64,000 bases of DNA from positions 1 to 64,000 of the forward strand of contig NADL03000218.1 in assembly GCA_002205965.3 (NCBI GenBank). The letters are read 5' to 3'. The notes beneath the pieces were generated by a model, which worked only from the letters and a program-made list of their open reading frames with translations, made no database searches and had not been told where the DNA came from. A program made the translations under genes and the position numbers. Shown one piece after another: positions 22,176 to 33,427 of the stretch (position 1 is its first letter; each line of letters starts with the position of its first letter). This DNA comes from Kappaphycus alvarezii. Its lineage: Eukaryota; Rhodophyta; Florideophyceae; Gigartinales; Solieriaceae.

Positions 22176-23330
22176 TTAACTTTTACTTTTCAAGGAGAAG
22201 CCCATCATAAGGCTTCCTTTGACCTCGTCTTTAACTTTTTTAAGGTCTCTTCTAGGGAATAAATACCAGCATTTTGATCCGAATAATCGTAGATGCAATA
22301 CATTTGGAATTGCCCCAGTCCAAAGGAAATATGGGGTAGAGCTACCTGGTGGAGTGCTGGAGGAGACTCGGTTCATAAAATAAACAGGGGTGGAAAGAGA
22401 TACTGCCCACAATTGTCTGGGAAGACTCTTATGATGCAACATCTAGCAGACCAGGTTGAGAAGTGTACGATTCATTCGTTCAGCAACACAATTTTGCTGA
22501 GGCGTATGTGGTACGGTTAGCTGATGTTGAAAACATTCTGATTCGATGAAAGCCTTGACAGCGGAAGAGATATACTCCCCGCCATTTTCAGATCGCAATG
22601 CTTTGAGAAATAGATGGTCCTCTTCAGCAGCGGGATTTTTGTTATGAAATTCATGAATGTGAAGTTCCCTTAGAGATCGACAAGTATGTTTTTCAGCGAG
22701 TGCCTTGTACTTTTTGAAACATTCGAGTACATTTGTATTTTGCTTCACAGTGTAGACGGTCGTCAATTTGGAGTACTGTCAATAAATAATACAACACACC
22801 TTGCGCCGCCAAGCAAAGGAGTTTCAAAAGGTACCAAAACATCTGAGTGAATTAAGTCAAGGAGCTTTGAAGAGCGAGTGTCCTTTGTCGTAAGAATCGG
22901 GGCACGATGCACCTTGCAGAGGATAAAACTAACAGAAGAGTCATTCTAGTTTGACTTTTTGAGCTTAATGCCCTGAACGGCCCCGTTTATGACCATTGAC
23001 TTGATCGCACTGGTGTTGAGTGTGCAAGTATTTCATGTCATGTTGAAACGGAAGCAAGCAAGGAAACATCTGAAACAGCAGGAACTGATGAGTCTTGGGC
23101 CATGTACAATGTATAAAAACCTTTAACAAGTGTTCCAATGGCAAAAGTTGAGCCGTTTGTACCATTGACGACAGTAAATCCCTTGCGATCGAAATGAGAG
23201 TTGATCCCTCGATCTGCCATGGAAGATACTGAAAGCAATTGATAGAGCAAACTCGGACGTGCAGGACGTTCTTCAGAATAGATTCGACTGTCGCACTACT
23301 TCGTTGAAGAGTTAATATTACATCTCTTGA
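22176..23330 (-). pseudogene. Copia-2 integrase
   Basis: 22443-22766 holds the second half of the DDE core: LRSENGGEYISS, where Copia-1 has SDNG (aspartate to glutamate), and QQNCVAERMNRTLLNL with the final glutamate. 22176-22442 is the C-terminal block (LHLRLFGSKCWYLFP). The zinc-binding and first-aspartate regions lie at 22770-23250 in broken frames. Not active as written. Confidence 0.8.
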
Positions 23331-23359
23331 TCCCTCGATGGGCGCTGAGGAGTTAGCTC

Positions 23360-24061
23360 TCAGATCCTGTACTTAAGGGAATGAAGAGGGATTGCAGGTA
23401 GTGAGAGATCATGCGTCACATGCGAAGTGCATCCGGAATCAATAACCCAATCATTCAAAAGTGAGGTTGATTGGCCAATGGTCTGTACTGCAAAATTCGT
23501 CTGTTCGGAGAGATAGAGCGAAAAGCTGGAACTCTCGGTACCTCTACCACCCTGAATAGATTCTGTTTTATTGTAACGAGGATTATTCGAGTGAGCCAAA
23601 TTTGGATCTTCAGAGATGCGCAGTAGACATACAGGGTCCTTGGTTTCTTCGTCAATAAAACTTTCCTGTGATGCTATAAGTCCCTTTCCGCAAATAACGG
23701 CCTTATTTAGACGAGCTCGAACAGGATGGCCGAAAGAAGTGAGGCGGGGGTACTTTTTGGAACATCGACTGCTGTCCCGATGTTTTCCGTAATGTATGAA
23801 CATTCCGGGTGGGGGATCTCGCCTGAATTTTGAACTTTCATTGACCAGAAGCGCAAAAGAATTCGAGGCTTTCCGGGCATTATGATCAAGTTGAGCATGA
23901 TGTTTTTCCTCCTGATGGCATCGACTGTGGACGAATTCGAACGACGGTCTGTAGTCGCCAATGTGGGCAGCATGGGGTGCAGAGATGAGCATGTCAAAGC
24001 GATCAGGGATTCCATTTAGAAAGGCCATGACCATCTCACTTTTCTCGACTTTGATCGACAT
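23360..24061 (-). CDS. Copia-2 gag C-terminal part and retropepsin (open)
   Basis: A 233-codon open frame. It begins in gag (EMVMAFLNGIPDRFDML, a standard copia capsid end). It passes a degenerate zinc knuckle (IHYGKHRDSSRC, both early cysteines replaced) and reaches the protease motif LLNDWVIDSGCTSHVTHD with the catalytic D-S-G intact. It ends shortly after, and the integrase continues in other frames. This is the best-preserved protease of the copia pair. The first residue is not a natural start. Confidence 0.8.
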   Translation of the reverse strand: MSIKVEKSEMVMAFLNGIPDRFDMLISAPHAAHIGDYRPSFEFVHSRCHQEEKHHAQLDHNARKASNSFALLVNESSKFRRDPPPGMFIHYGKHRDSSRCSKKYPRLTSFGHPVRARLNKAVICGKGLIASQESFIDEETKDPVCLLRISEDPNLAHSNNPRYNKTESIQGGRGTESSSFSLYLSEQTNFAVQTIGQSTSLLNDWVIDSGCTSHVTHDLSLPAIPLHSLKYRI

Positions 24062-24475
24062 TGCCTTCAGAGTAACTGCAAGCTGAAGAATTCTAGCGGC
24101 AAACGGAATTCACTTCTTCTTTCATTTCATCTTTGCAGTGTAAAAGCAACACTTTGCAGCTAACTTGTTTATATGAGGGTCTTTTTCAAAGATGTTTCAA
24201 AAGAAAGACCACATGACTTTGGTGGTACTGGTATCTTTTACCTTCTCGAGATGTGTATCAGAGAGAGTCATTCCGATAAAGGCGCGTACCATACAATCTG
24301 CCTTCTTTCATGAGGATCCTTCGTATTATGCTGAAGAAGTCTCCGGAGAGCATTCTGTGAGGTAGTCGTCAACTTCTCCTAATGAGAGTAATTGCAGCAT
24401 TCGGGACGTTCAGATGTGGAAGTTCTCATTGCGGAGCTTTTCGAGACTGTCGATACGAGCTCCAGAGGAATCCAT
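24062..24475 (-). pseudogene. Copia-2 gag N-terminal part
   Basis: Starts at ATG 24475 (MDSSGARIDSLEKLRNENFHIW), matching the MDSS start of Copia-1 gag. MTLSDTHLEKV and a KVMWSF block follow, with stops and frameshifts. Confidence 0.72.
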
Positions 24476-24549
24476 GATATAATGAAGTATAGTGATTTGG
24501 AGCTTTGATTGAGCCAAAAAGACACGCAGTGATCCCAGATGCAGTTTAC

Positions 24550-25400
24550 TCAATTCTATGATTGATGTGTTTGTCGCGGTCGTGCCTTTTCTGGAACAGG
24601 CGATTACAGCAGACTTAGGGAGTAATGGATGTTCTCCACTCGGCGCCCTGCCGACACTTCTTACCTCACCTGCGCTGCTTGAGCTGCTTTTTTCCGGACA
24701 AATTCAGCTGACAATGATAGAAAACGAGGAAGGAATACTTTGGCTTGGAAGCTGGGACAGGGAATGGAGACCGAGAAATAGGAGCGAGAGGAAGCGGAGC
24801 CAGAGAGAAAGGTTCGACGGAGATAGGAGTAAGAACCATTGCAGGTGAAGGAAGAGATGCAGAAGGGGAGCGCAATGCCTCAAAGGAGACTGAGAAAGAT
24901 TACTTGGAGGCGTATTCGGCCGAGCTGAAGTCGAAGGAGCAGGAGTGGTAGAGGGAGAAATCAATGAAACAACTTTGACGGAAGAAGCCGGCTTGGTGTT
25001 CCGACGTCCTTGGTTGTCCTTCTGGATGCGTTTGAACGACACAGGAAAGAGCTTCGAGCGAAGTTTGATAGGTTTCTTAGAAGGATTACCTGCAGCAGCC
25101 TCCTTATTTCCAAGGGAAAGGATGTGCGGAAGGAATCCTTTCTTCGGAGAAGGAGAAGGAGGTATAATAATTCCGTGGGGAGTGGTAGCGGTAAAAGGGA
25201 CGTAACCACCGTCCGACTCGATGGCTGAGTCGTCGATGAAGCGCACTTGGGGCGTGGGTATTCTTGTGAGTCGAAGCAGAGCTTACGAACCTCCGGATCT
25301 CCTGGAGCTTTCTCGATGCTGCGAAGAAAGACGGAACGACAGATGACCAATGGAGGCAAGGAGTTTCGAGGCTAGGCGGGTCAGAGGCAGTAGAGTGGGT
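24550..25400 (-). pseudogene. Copia-2 ORF0 upstream of gag
   Basis: Second copy of the family-specific extra ORF. The segment EVRKLCFDSQEYPRPKC lies in frame 24961-25359. After a one-base deletion relative to Copia-1 the match continues in 24704-25246 (FIDDSAIESDGG, then KPIKLRSKLFPVS and VVSLI). A long Pro/Ser/Thr-rich and then Leu-rich tail follows. The residue-level match to Copia-1 with diverged codons suggests the ORF was once under selection. No domain recognised. Confidence 0.55.
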
Positions 25401-25455
25401 ACATACAGAAAGAAAGAGTGCGACATGGTCCGGACTTCCTGTTGAAACGAGTAAT

Positions 25456-25696
25456 GAGCCGTGAAACAAACCTAGTTATGTAGCATAGATACGAGACATA
25501 TAGCAATTTAGAAGAAGTTGGGCCGCAAGATAAACTGTGCTCTGTGATACAGAGATGTAGAAAGAAGAAGGGCCGCAAAACCAAACGAAATAAGTATTGA
25601 AGAAACAACAAACTTTAGACAGGCCACAAGACAGAAGTGAGTCGATAATGCAGAGATGAGGGAGAAGTCACGCCCAAACCAATGGCAGCTTTCGTT
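25456..25696. repeat. Copia-2 leader tandem repeat
   Basis: GGGCCG-type units begin at about 25456, 25520, 25570 and 25621, with the same spacing pattern as in Copia-1 (7982-8220). Confidence 0.65.
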
Positions 25697-25725
25697 TTTA
25701 GTCCCTAGCCTGCGCGTTTTTTTCC

Positions 25726-26091
25726 TTGATCCGCCGTGTTTTAAGGTCCACGATACGTGCGGAAGTTCTTTTCATCTTTGAGAATGTTTTGATATCCTCT
25801 AAGGCCGACGAAGAGAGGGCGCTTTCTCTCCTTGGGCACCTAGATGGAACCGCTCTTGACTTCTATTACGACACTTTCTCGTCGAATGGAGAGCTGATCG
25901 ATAAGGCGAAGAACCAGTGCGCCGTCAAAACAAAATTATTTGAGGACTTCCTGAAGAAAGAAGAACCTCAGGACATCATTCGCCAAGCTTTGGAAGCCTT
26001 TCTTGACATCAGCGACATACCGTGTTCTCTACAAGAAATCGAGCTTCTATACGAGAGGGCAAGATTCGACAAAGTCACACTGTACAAAGAC
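25726..26091 (+). pseudogene. Gag (capsid) fragment of an unassigned Ty3 family
   Basis: A 122-codon plus-strand frame with a capsid-like pattern: ERALSLLGHLDGTALDFYYD, then KTKLFEDFLKKEEPQD and IRQALEAFLD. It resembles Ty3-A gag in layout (FAYLHGDAKHKYKAKF, then VCEWLVKEYAK, then IEARLNFDDLL) but is clearly diverged. It has no neighbours of its own. It is fused at 26091/26092 to the last bases of a Ty3-A LTR, and on the left it meets the broken end of Copia-2. It may come from Ty3-C, whose gag is poorly preserved elsewhere. Confidence 0.6.
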
Positions 26092-26193
26092 TGAGTATTT
26101 CTTCTCGCGACGATTTAACCCTATCATTTGGTACTCTTTAAGAGGGGGTTGCACCCGAGGTATTCGAGTTTTGAAGTACTAGGGAACATTTAA

Positions 26194-27139
26194 GTGTTAT
26201 TTGTTTTGTGTAATCTTGGATCTCAAAATTGCTCGAATAACGTTCAAAGGGGCAAGAGTGAAGACGTTGAGGAGTTTCTCTATACTTATGTTAATGTTTT
26301 GATACGTGAAAGGAGCGATAAGGAGAAGGAGACGAGTATATTCGCCTATCTTTATGGTGACGAAAAGCACAAATATAAGGCTAAGTTCATCGAAAGGTGG
26401 TCCCTTAATGGGAATGGACGCAACTTCGGTGAGGTATGTGAGTGGCTTGTAAAAGAATATGCTAAGCAGGTAGAACCAAACCGAGATGAATCGTATAGCC
26501 ATAGAAGCCCGGCTCAACTTTGATGATTTGTTAAGCTCATTGGGGTACTTGTGTGATCTCTATGAAAAGACTGGGTTCAATGCCCAAGCCAAGTACGGAA
26601 TTCTGCGTAAGACGACGATGGGGGATAAGCGGCTCTCCGATTTCCTCCTTATCAAGGCCCTGACACTTTTAATGAACTGAAGAATACCATAGTAGAGTTT
26701 GGCAAAAACTCGGAGACATTTCAGGCGCAGAGTGAAGCACCGAAGGGGGACCTTAAACTGATATCTTTCATACATCCTGAGAAGAATTGTCAAAGGCCGG
26801 ATACTAGTGCAGCGGCATTGGAATCTGTCAGGAGCGATGTTAAAAACTTGGAGGAGCGTTTGTAAACACGGTTGGGTAAGCCTTGCAATGATAACTTCGC
26901 AGTTAGAGAGCCTTACTCTTACCATCAAAAAGAACCAGTCTGGGGTCCAGAAGGCAGCAGAAGTCTGTTCCTACTGCCACAAGCCCGGACACTTTGCAAA
27001 TAGGTGTCCTGGGAATCCACATAGAAATAATCGTTGCGCAAAATGCGGTCGTTACGATCACCATGATAGTGACTGCTGGTCGAGGGATGGCTGTCGGTCA
27101 AATATCTCGGAGTACGGAGTGAGTCGAGTCCAGAGCTGA
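26194..27139 (+). pseudogene. Ty3-A copy 1 gag
   Basis: Capsid pieces at 26194-26523 and 26486-26680, and nucleocapsid at 26807-27139. The knuckles CSYCHKPGHFANRC and CAKCGRYDHHDSDC are both complete. Frameshifts at about 26490 and 26660 and a stop near 26864 interrupt it relative to the open gag of copy 2. Confidence 0.85.
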
Positions 27140-27447
27140 AAATGCTGAAGAGCAGGGTGGAAAAAAGCCAGGAAAGTGTCGAAAACGTTTCGGTCGCCGA
27201 AGAATCTAACCAGGTTAATTCGACAAAAAGGGACGCGGAAGACAACTCTCCAGCGAAAAACAAAGGCTGGGGAAGGATATTCTGGAGTATATTCCCGCTC
27301 CCGTGGAACCCCGCACTAAGAGGTCTTATGACACTACTCCAGGACTAGTAGCCGTGAAATCCCGGAAAACGAGGAAGCAAAATGAAAACAAGGGGTATCC
27401 AAGGATGTCTTAGGTTACGTGAAAAAATACAGCTTGTTGGCGGAACT

Positions 27448-27887
27448 TGATGGACAGAAGGAGAGAGCCGGAGAGAAGTAGCCAGACAGGAGTGAGGGAG
27501 AGAGCGAGAGAGCATGAGAGAGAGAGAGAGAAGGGCAGTAAAAGTGAGGGACAGAGATGTAGAGATGAGAGAGGAGAAGGTGGTGAGGAACTTTGCTCAG
27601 GTAGAAGACAGAGAGAGACCAGGGCTTATATAGACTTCAAGGCGAGTCGACAGATGCTTTCTGTTGATCGAAGGAAGTTTCCAGAAGACATGTAGATGAT
27701 GGTGAGTGTCTAACCCTAAACTTGCTTGAGCTGATCTAAAGTAGATCAGCTCAAGCTTACAGCAATGAACAGTGCATAAACATAACGGTCAAGTTCTAGT
27801 TGAACGGTAAAGTACAGTAATAACTGTAAGCCTCTTTGCGAGTTGTCAGCTGTCAGAAAAAGGCAAAGAAGTGAAATTAAACTAACA
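27448..27887 (-). repeat. Solo copia LTR inside Ty3-A copy 1
   Basis: 440 bp, homologous to the Copia-1 and Copia-2 LTRs, with no internal region. It splits the Ty3-A spacer where copy 2 reads AELASAPTGITFGQLL. Flanks GAACT and AAAAT give no clean duplication. A solo LTR arises by recombination between the two LTRs of a full element. It postdates the Ty3-A insertion. Confidence 0.85.
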
Positions 27888-28019
27888 AAAATGACGGCAG
27901 CGCCAACGGGATGACATTTTGCCAACTGTTGAGAGTGGATGCAGATGACGCGAGGAAAGGAGGAGAATCATTAAGTCCGTAGGCAGGAAGAGGTTATTGC
28001 TTAACCGCCTCCACCACTC

Positions 28020-28650
28020 ATATACGTCTTAATCTAGTACCAATAAAGGTTTTAGGGACAGAAGCTCAAGCGTTATTGAATCCAGGGGCTGTTCCAAGCT
28101 TGATCTCGGGGAGATTAGTAAATCATATTGGCCTCAACAATATTCCTACAACGAGGAAGATAACTGTCGCTGATGGGACCGTCTCTAGTATATGGGCACG
28201 GCAGAGAATATTGAGGTGTTCTTCGCAGATCCAAAAGTTAATGTGGATTTACTTGTCATGCATGACCGTCCATTTGACGTAATCATTGGCTGCCCAACGA
28301 TGGAAGAATTGGAAACATGCATATATCTGGTAATTAAAGTGTGCCCATTGAAGTAGATGGAAAGAAAGTCCGGATGCCACTCGACTTTGATAGGAGCGGT
28401 GGTCTGGGGAATTTTAAGTGGAACGAATAGCGAAGAATTCACATCCAGTTACGGAAGTGAAGATTCGGGGACCGAGGATCGAAATGAACGCTTGGCCAAC
28501 TTGGAAGAAGATATACTGAACTTCGCGTGGGACAGTTCGGACTCTGGCTTCGAAACATATTGTGACAGGGACTGTGGCGATGAGAGCAGGGCTGAATTTG
28601 TGGCGATATGCGATTATTTACGGAAACTGGAATCCGGAAAGAAAATGTAA
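28020..28650 (+). pseudogene. Ty3-A copy 1 retropepsin and acidic tail
   Basis: The protease active-site region is degraded (LLNPGAVPSLIS in place of LFDSGAVPNLIQ). The body ITVADGTVS and IIGCPTMEELET is recognisable. 28357-28650 is an open, acidic stretch (SYGSEDSGTEDRNE) corresponding to the acidic linker after the protease in copy 2. Confidence 0.75.
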
Positions 28651-28769
28651 GAAATGAGAGGTTGAAGGAAGAAATAAGCCTTACGGGAGTAGAAAAAGGA
28701 GCTCTTTGCGAACAAATCTGAACAGTATGAGAAAAGAGAATGGAAAAAATCAAAAAAGGTTTTTCATCT

Positions 28770-29640
28770 CCCTTTGCCAGCAGCCGAGCAAGTTTCCGAG
28801 ACATTTATATGTTCCGAATTCATTCCATGGGATGCGCCAGGCTTGCGTCAAGCAGATGTTCCTATAAAGCACTACTTTGAGCTAAGAACCGAAAAAAATA
28901 CATCACAGACCTCGGTGCCAGCCGTCGAAGTGGTATCAAGTTATCGAAGAAAACGTCAAAGAAATGCTAAAAAATGGTATCGTAAAACACATGTCTTCTT
29001 CATGGTCGTTCTCAGCTGTCCTCGCGACCAAAAAGGATGGGAAAATAAGATTTTTGCGTTGATTAAAGGTTATTGAACGGGAATATAATACCTGATAGTT
29101 TCCTAATTACCAATATGGAGTAATTCTCGAAGACGTGAAAGATGGGAAATATTTCACACTGATTGACCTTTATACTGGCTACTGGCAAATTCCGTTGGAG
29201 GAAGAATGCAAGGAAAAGACGACCCTCACCTTCAAAATGGGAACTTTCAGATTCGAAGTGATGCCTTCTGGTCTCATGAACGCACCAGCTACCTTTCAAA
29301 GAATGATGAACGAGTTTCTAAATAGACTGCCCTTTTCGAGGGTATATATCGACGATGTAGTAATATTTTCGAAGACACTGGTGGATCATGTGATTCATAT
29401 AAAACAAGTGCTTAAAGTATATCAAATCACTGCCTGAGGATGAAGCTGAGCAAGTGTCTCATCGCACAGACATCTGTAAAACTGCTGGTCATATAGTTGA
29501 TCGGGAGGGGATAAAAGTAGACGCGGAAAAGGTTTCCAAAATCAAGCTGGCACCCCGGCCAACTTCGAAGACTGGATTTAGAAGTTTCTTAGCCTCTTCT
29601 CTTACTACAGAAGGTTCATTAAGAATTTCGCCAAAATAGC
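28770..29640 (+). pseudogene. Ty3-A copy 1 reverse transcriptase
   Basis: 29135-29437 is open and carries FTLIDLYTGYWQIPLEEECK, FEVMPSGLMNAPATFQRMM and the intact catalytic VYIDDVVIFSK. Fingers are at 28774-29100 with stops, and the thumb at 29454-29639 (HIVDREGIKVDAEKVSKIKLAP). Confidence 0.85.
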
Positions 29641-30142
29641 AGCCCGCTCCATTTTAGCACTTCAAAGAACGGAAAACTCGTATGGAACCAAGAGATGCAA
29701 CAGGCCTTCGAGGAGCTTGAGTAAAAGCTTTGCGCCGCTCAAGTTCTCATTTATCCTGATTTCGAGGCTCCATTTATAGTAGAAACAGATGCATTAGACC
29801 ATGAACTTGGGGCTTTTTTGTCCCAAAAGGATGACAGAGGTGGACTTGACCCGGTCCAGTTTGCTAGAAAAACGTTGAGCGAGGCGGAGAAAAGATATTA
29901 TTTCGGCGCAAAAATGGCACTCTCTGTTGTTTTTTACATTGAAGAAATTTAGAGTATATCTTTTATCGCTCGAAAAGTTTGATCTAGTGACTGACCACCA
30001 GGCACTCATAACAGCATTTCAGAAGAAGGACGTGCACCACCGTTTGGCGAGATGGCTCGACTCCCTTTTTGCAGAGTTCAGGTTTGAGATAGCTTACAGA
30101 CCTGGACGGGAAATCAACCTGCAGAGTTCCTCTCTCGCTTAG
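29640..30142 (+). pseudogene. Ty3-A copy 1 RNase H
   Basis: The VETDALDHELGA segment with the first catalytic aspartate, and FDLVTDHQALITAFQKKDVHHRLARWLD at 29927-30142, match the Ty3 RNase H. Frameshifts near 29870 and 29910. Confidence 0.78.
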
Positions 30143-30399
30143 GGAACACCAAAAACAGGGATAGAGCTTTGGTCATGAGGTTGCAGGGGTAATTGGGGTA
30201 AGGAGACTGGAACCCCAAAGCTATGAGGCCAAAATCGAGGCCCTCATTCAACTTTTTACCGGTCTGGGAATAAAAAGAATCGACCCCAAGCACAAGGATT
30301 GGGTTCAAAGGAACCAGAAAGCATTTCTCTTTGGGGAGGAAAGACTGTTCTAACGGACCAGAACAGGTCTCCGACTAGTTGCCCAGCTAGAGGAGCGGG

Positions 30400-31400
30400 A
30401 TAAAATCGTAAGGACCTCCCACGATGAAATTGGTCACTGGAATCTTAAAACAACAAAGCAGTTCTTATGGATAGATTTGGGTGGCCTACTCCCCATAAGG
30501 ATGCATTCTAATTCGTGAAAAGTTGTGATGGGTGCCAGAAGTTCGCGCCTGTACGAAAGTACAAGTTGACGTTTAAATTTCCACTCTCCGATTTCTTCGA
30601 GAGTTTCTTAGTTGATTTCGCCGGACTTTTCGACAAAGTCCAAAGGAAACAAGTATATCCTAATTGGAGTTAAGCGTCTCACTGGCTTGCTTATAGCGAT
30701 ACCAGTTGAGGATGCCACTGCATAGATAGTTCTGAAATTCGTTCAGTAAAACATCATAGAACCATTTGACATTCCAAAAAGGGGTATATCGGATAACGCC
30801 CTCTGCTTTACAGCGAAGGCAGTCACTAAATTCATGGAAAAAGGGCGGTACATTGCAAGACGGTTCTTGATTACGCTCCCATGTCTAATGGCAGAGCAGA
30901 GGGGATGGTTGGGACGATAAAAAGAGCTATGTTGAAGACTTTATCAGGCAGAAGCATGGAATGGGAGGAAACGAACAAACGGACATTCCCCGTTTGAATT
31001 ACTGTCGGGAAAATCCCACGAATGACGAAGGAGGATACTCTATCCAACGGAAACGGGCTAGAGGAAAGTTTAAGAGAAACGGAGCTACTGGTTGCAAGTA
31101 GTTGGCAAGCGGAGAGGGTCAATGCTAATTAGGGGTCTTACAGTTAGGGGCGAAGGATCGGACATTCACGGTCGGTTCTAAAGTTCTCGTCATCCCGTAA
31201 ATGCTTTGCAACAGATGGTCAAGTGGCCGGCCTTCGAGACAAAATACTCTAATCCATGCGTGGTTACCAGGGCGAGACATCTGCACTACGAGCTCTGCTT
31301 AAGTTCAGGGAAAAAATCGAGGAGATCTATTCATGCTCGCCGTCTCGTCCCGTACCAAGAGAGGGCGGAAGCGGTTTTTATGATAGCACAGCCTGTCAAC
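30400..31400 (+). pseudogene. Ty3-A copy 1 integrase
   Basis: The zinc region (HDEIGHWNLKTTKQF, then VKSCDGCQKFAPVRKYK) is near 30419-30570. The core follows (LVDFAG, then ISDNA near 30790), and the C-terminal domain is at 31206-31403 (MVKWPAFETKYSNPCVVTRARH). No single open frame spans it. Confidence 0.75.
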
Positions 31401-31424
31401 TAAATCTTACTTCATAGTTATAGG

Positions 31425-32480
31425 ATGATTCTTATCGGTAGAAAGAGAGCTTTGGAGTGGGTAGGGATGTTTTCACGGGAAGATTCAAAGTTGCATGTAC
31501 TTATTCACTCTTTTATTAACATTTACTTATGCTTCCGGAAGCTGAATGGACCATATCTCTCGGAAGAAGGTCATAACCTACTATTGAGGGTTTTCAATTC
31601 ATTTCAAGACGGGTGATTCATAGCAATCGGCACTGGGTTTGTGCGATAATATACCACTACTCAATTGGACGATATGGAATAGTTCCAAAAGAAAAGCTAT
31701 CGCTACACTATCTAAACGTTATCGAAGGCGTGTATTCGTTTCTAAAAAATCATCCTGAGGTATCACGCAAGGATATGATTTAGCTACCGACACTGAATAT
31801 CGAATGGTCCCATACCCTCTATGGGAAACATATGTTTCTCCCCCTAGAAACTGGAGCTCAGGTCAAAACCAAGATCCTCCCGAGACCGTCATGATGATCC
31901 GAGCAGGGCCATCCAGTGATCGAGGCGGACCATCAAAGGGGGCAAGGTGTCAAGAGCAACGAGGAAGATCACCAAGGAGATCACCTCCAACACCGCCCAG
32001 TCTCCCAAGGGGAAACTGTGCCTCCTTGATTATTGGACGGCTACTAAGACGCCGGCTTCGCGGAATAGCGGAGGACCCTCGAGAAGCAGAAGTAATTTCC
32101 ATTTTTCCATTAGTATTTGCATGTGCTTCCAAGCATTCGCGGGGAACACCTTACTCATGAAGACTCTATTCTTATGTTGCGACTTTTTTTCTCCTTCAGG
32201 TACCCGTTTCTGGACCCTTTGCCAGAAAAGTTCGCGTACTACATCTACTATCTTACATTTGGAAGGTTTGGAGAAGTGAAACAAGAGGAGCACATTAGAG
32301 AACACTATGAAACCATACGCAGGATCTACGAAACTCTTGACCAAGGAGCTGAGGCGGTCATCGCACGGTACACACTCTCCTACCATATCGGAAATCAGTT
32401 ATTGTCATATCCTTTCAATCAACCATGCGGTCTCCCTGATGAATGGATAGAACTACCAGAAGATCAGCAGGACCAATGAA
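31425..32480 (+). pseudogene. Ty3-A copy 1 accessory region, modules 1 and 2
   Basis: Module 1 lies at about 31480-31760 (HSFINIYLCFRKLNGPYLSEE, then broken). The linker and module 2 begin at ATG 31891 and run through a basic Ser/Pro/Arg-rich stretch to 32117-32479 (MLRLFFSFRYPFLDPLPEKFAYYIYYLTFGRFGEV). The ATG overlaps TGA in the module 1 frame, as in the other copies. A frameshift sits between linker and module 2. See 54061-55084 for the better copy. Confidence 0.7.
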
Positions 32481-32515
32481 GACGAGCCGGGAAGATCGTC
32501 TTGAGCGAGAGGGCG

Positions 32516-33060
32516 TGGTGTGCACTAAATTTGCACCCAAAAAATCTAGAAGAGGACCCAATTCAGATACATTATCGGAATTTGCGAGCTATTTTTACAG
32601 TATCTGAATTTGCAACATATTTTTAATTTGGATGAGTGTGGCAAATTCATGGGTTAGTTTTTATTTTAGGACACTCTGTCATAATAGATGTCAGTACAGG
32701 TCCAGGTTCTGTGTGATACTAAGAGTGAATCTGAAAGGCCTATATAATGGCTACATTAATTCCCACCCTTGGCCGATGGGTGGCAGGCATGTGTATGGCA
32801 CCTGGATATTCACCTTGAGGAAATATCTTCTGTTAGTCTCTCTGGTTCTCACGATTCCCTTGAATGTATTTCACGGTTAATAGTATGTTTGTTTGAGACT
32901 TTAGGGGTGGCCAAAAGTCTATAAAAGCGGAGTGAACTGGTGTCTCCTGTGGAGGCTAAGCAGGTTGGCATACAACCTCAAGTCAAGTGCAGAGTAGTAG
33001 AAAGTTGAGATTCAGCTTCAGACTTAAGAAAAATATTTGCTATTCTGGTCACAGAGCATC
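32516..33060 (+). repeat. Ty3-A copy 1 3' LTR (truncated)
   Basis: Starts TGGTGTGCAC after the purine tract and aligns with 55118 onward, including both TATA-like boxes. It stops at GAGCATC, about 165 bp short of the complete LTR, where the sequence flips orientation. Confidence 0.85.
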
Positions 33061-33413
33061 TACCGTGGTATAATTGAACGAACAAAAAGGAATTGAGAAC
33101 GAAGACAGTTGAGAGGGCTACGAGCAAGTATAGAAGGGGTGGGTCTACCACTGATGCTCTGTGACCAGCGTAGGAAAACTTTTTCTTGAGTCTGAAGCTG
33201 AATCTACACTTACTACTACTCGGGACTTTACTTGAAGTTGTCTGCCAACTTGTTTGACCTCCACAAGAGGAAGCAGTTTACTCAGCTTATATAGACTTTT
33301 TGGCTATCCTTAAAGTCTCAAAAAAGCATACTAAGAACCATAAAATGCATCAAATGGAATCTTGTGAACGAGAAAGACTAAGAGCAGATACTATCAGGAT
33401 AAATATCTAGATT
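33061..33413 (-). repeat. Inverted Ty3-A LTR fragment
   Basis: Reads as Ty3-A LTR on the minus strand, from TACCGTGG back to AAATATCTAG. It forms a head-to-head arrangement with the LTR on its left. It differs at many positions from that LTR, so it derives from a different copy. Confidence 0.82.
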
Positions 33414-33427
33414 TCTTCCATAATGCC

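Larger units (their letters stand above)
19748..25696 (-). mobile_element. Copia-2: copia element lacking its 5' LTR
   Basis: Same family as Copia-1, minus strand. It has a 3' LTR at 19748-20183, RNase H, RT, integrase, protease, gag, ORF0 and the repeat leader. The alignment to Copia-1 stops at about 25696, a few bases before the primer site, so the primer site and 5' LTR are missing. It was inserted beside, or into, the Ty3-C RT. Catalytic residues are lost in RT (YVYD) and integrase (SENG), though the protease DSG is intact. Confidence 0.88.
26092..33060 (+). mobile_element. Ty3-A copy 1 (truncated 5' LTR)
   Basis: Plus-strand Ty3/gypsy element. Only the last 35 bp of the 5' LTR remain (26092-26126). 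Gag, protease, RT, RNase H, integrase, the 3' accessory region and a 3' LTR (32516-33060, incomplete) follow. A solo copia LTR (27448-27887) interrupts it between gag and protease. Every domain carries frameshifts, although the RT box YIDD is intact. Homologous end to end with Ty3-A copies 2 and 3. Confidence 0.9.

Noticed and set aside
27443-27892. A clean target duplication for the solo copia LTR
   Set aside because: GAACT and AAAAT share only some bases, so no duplication can be claimed.
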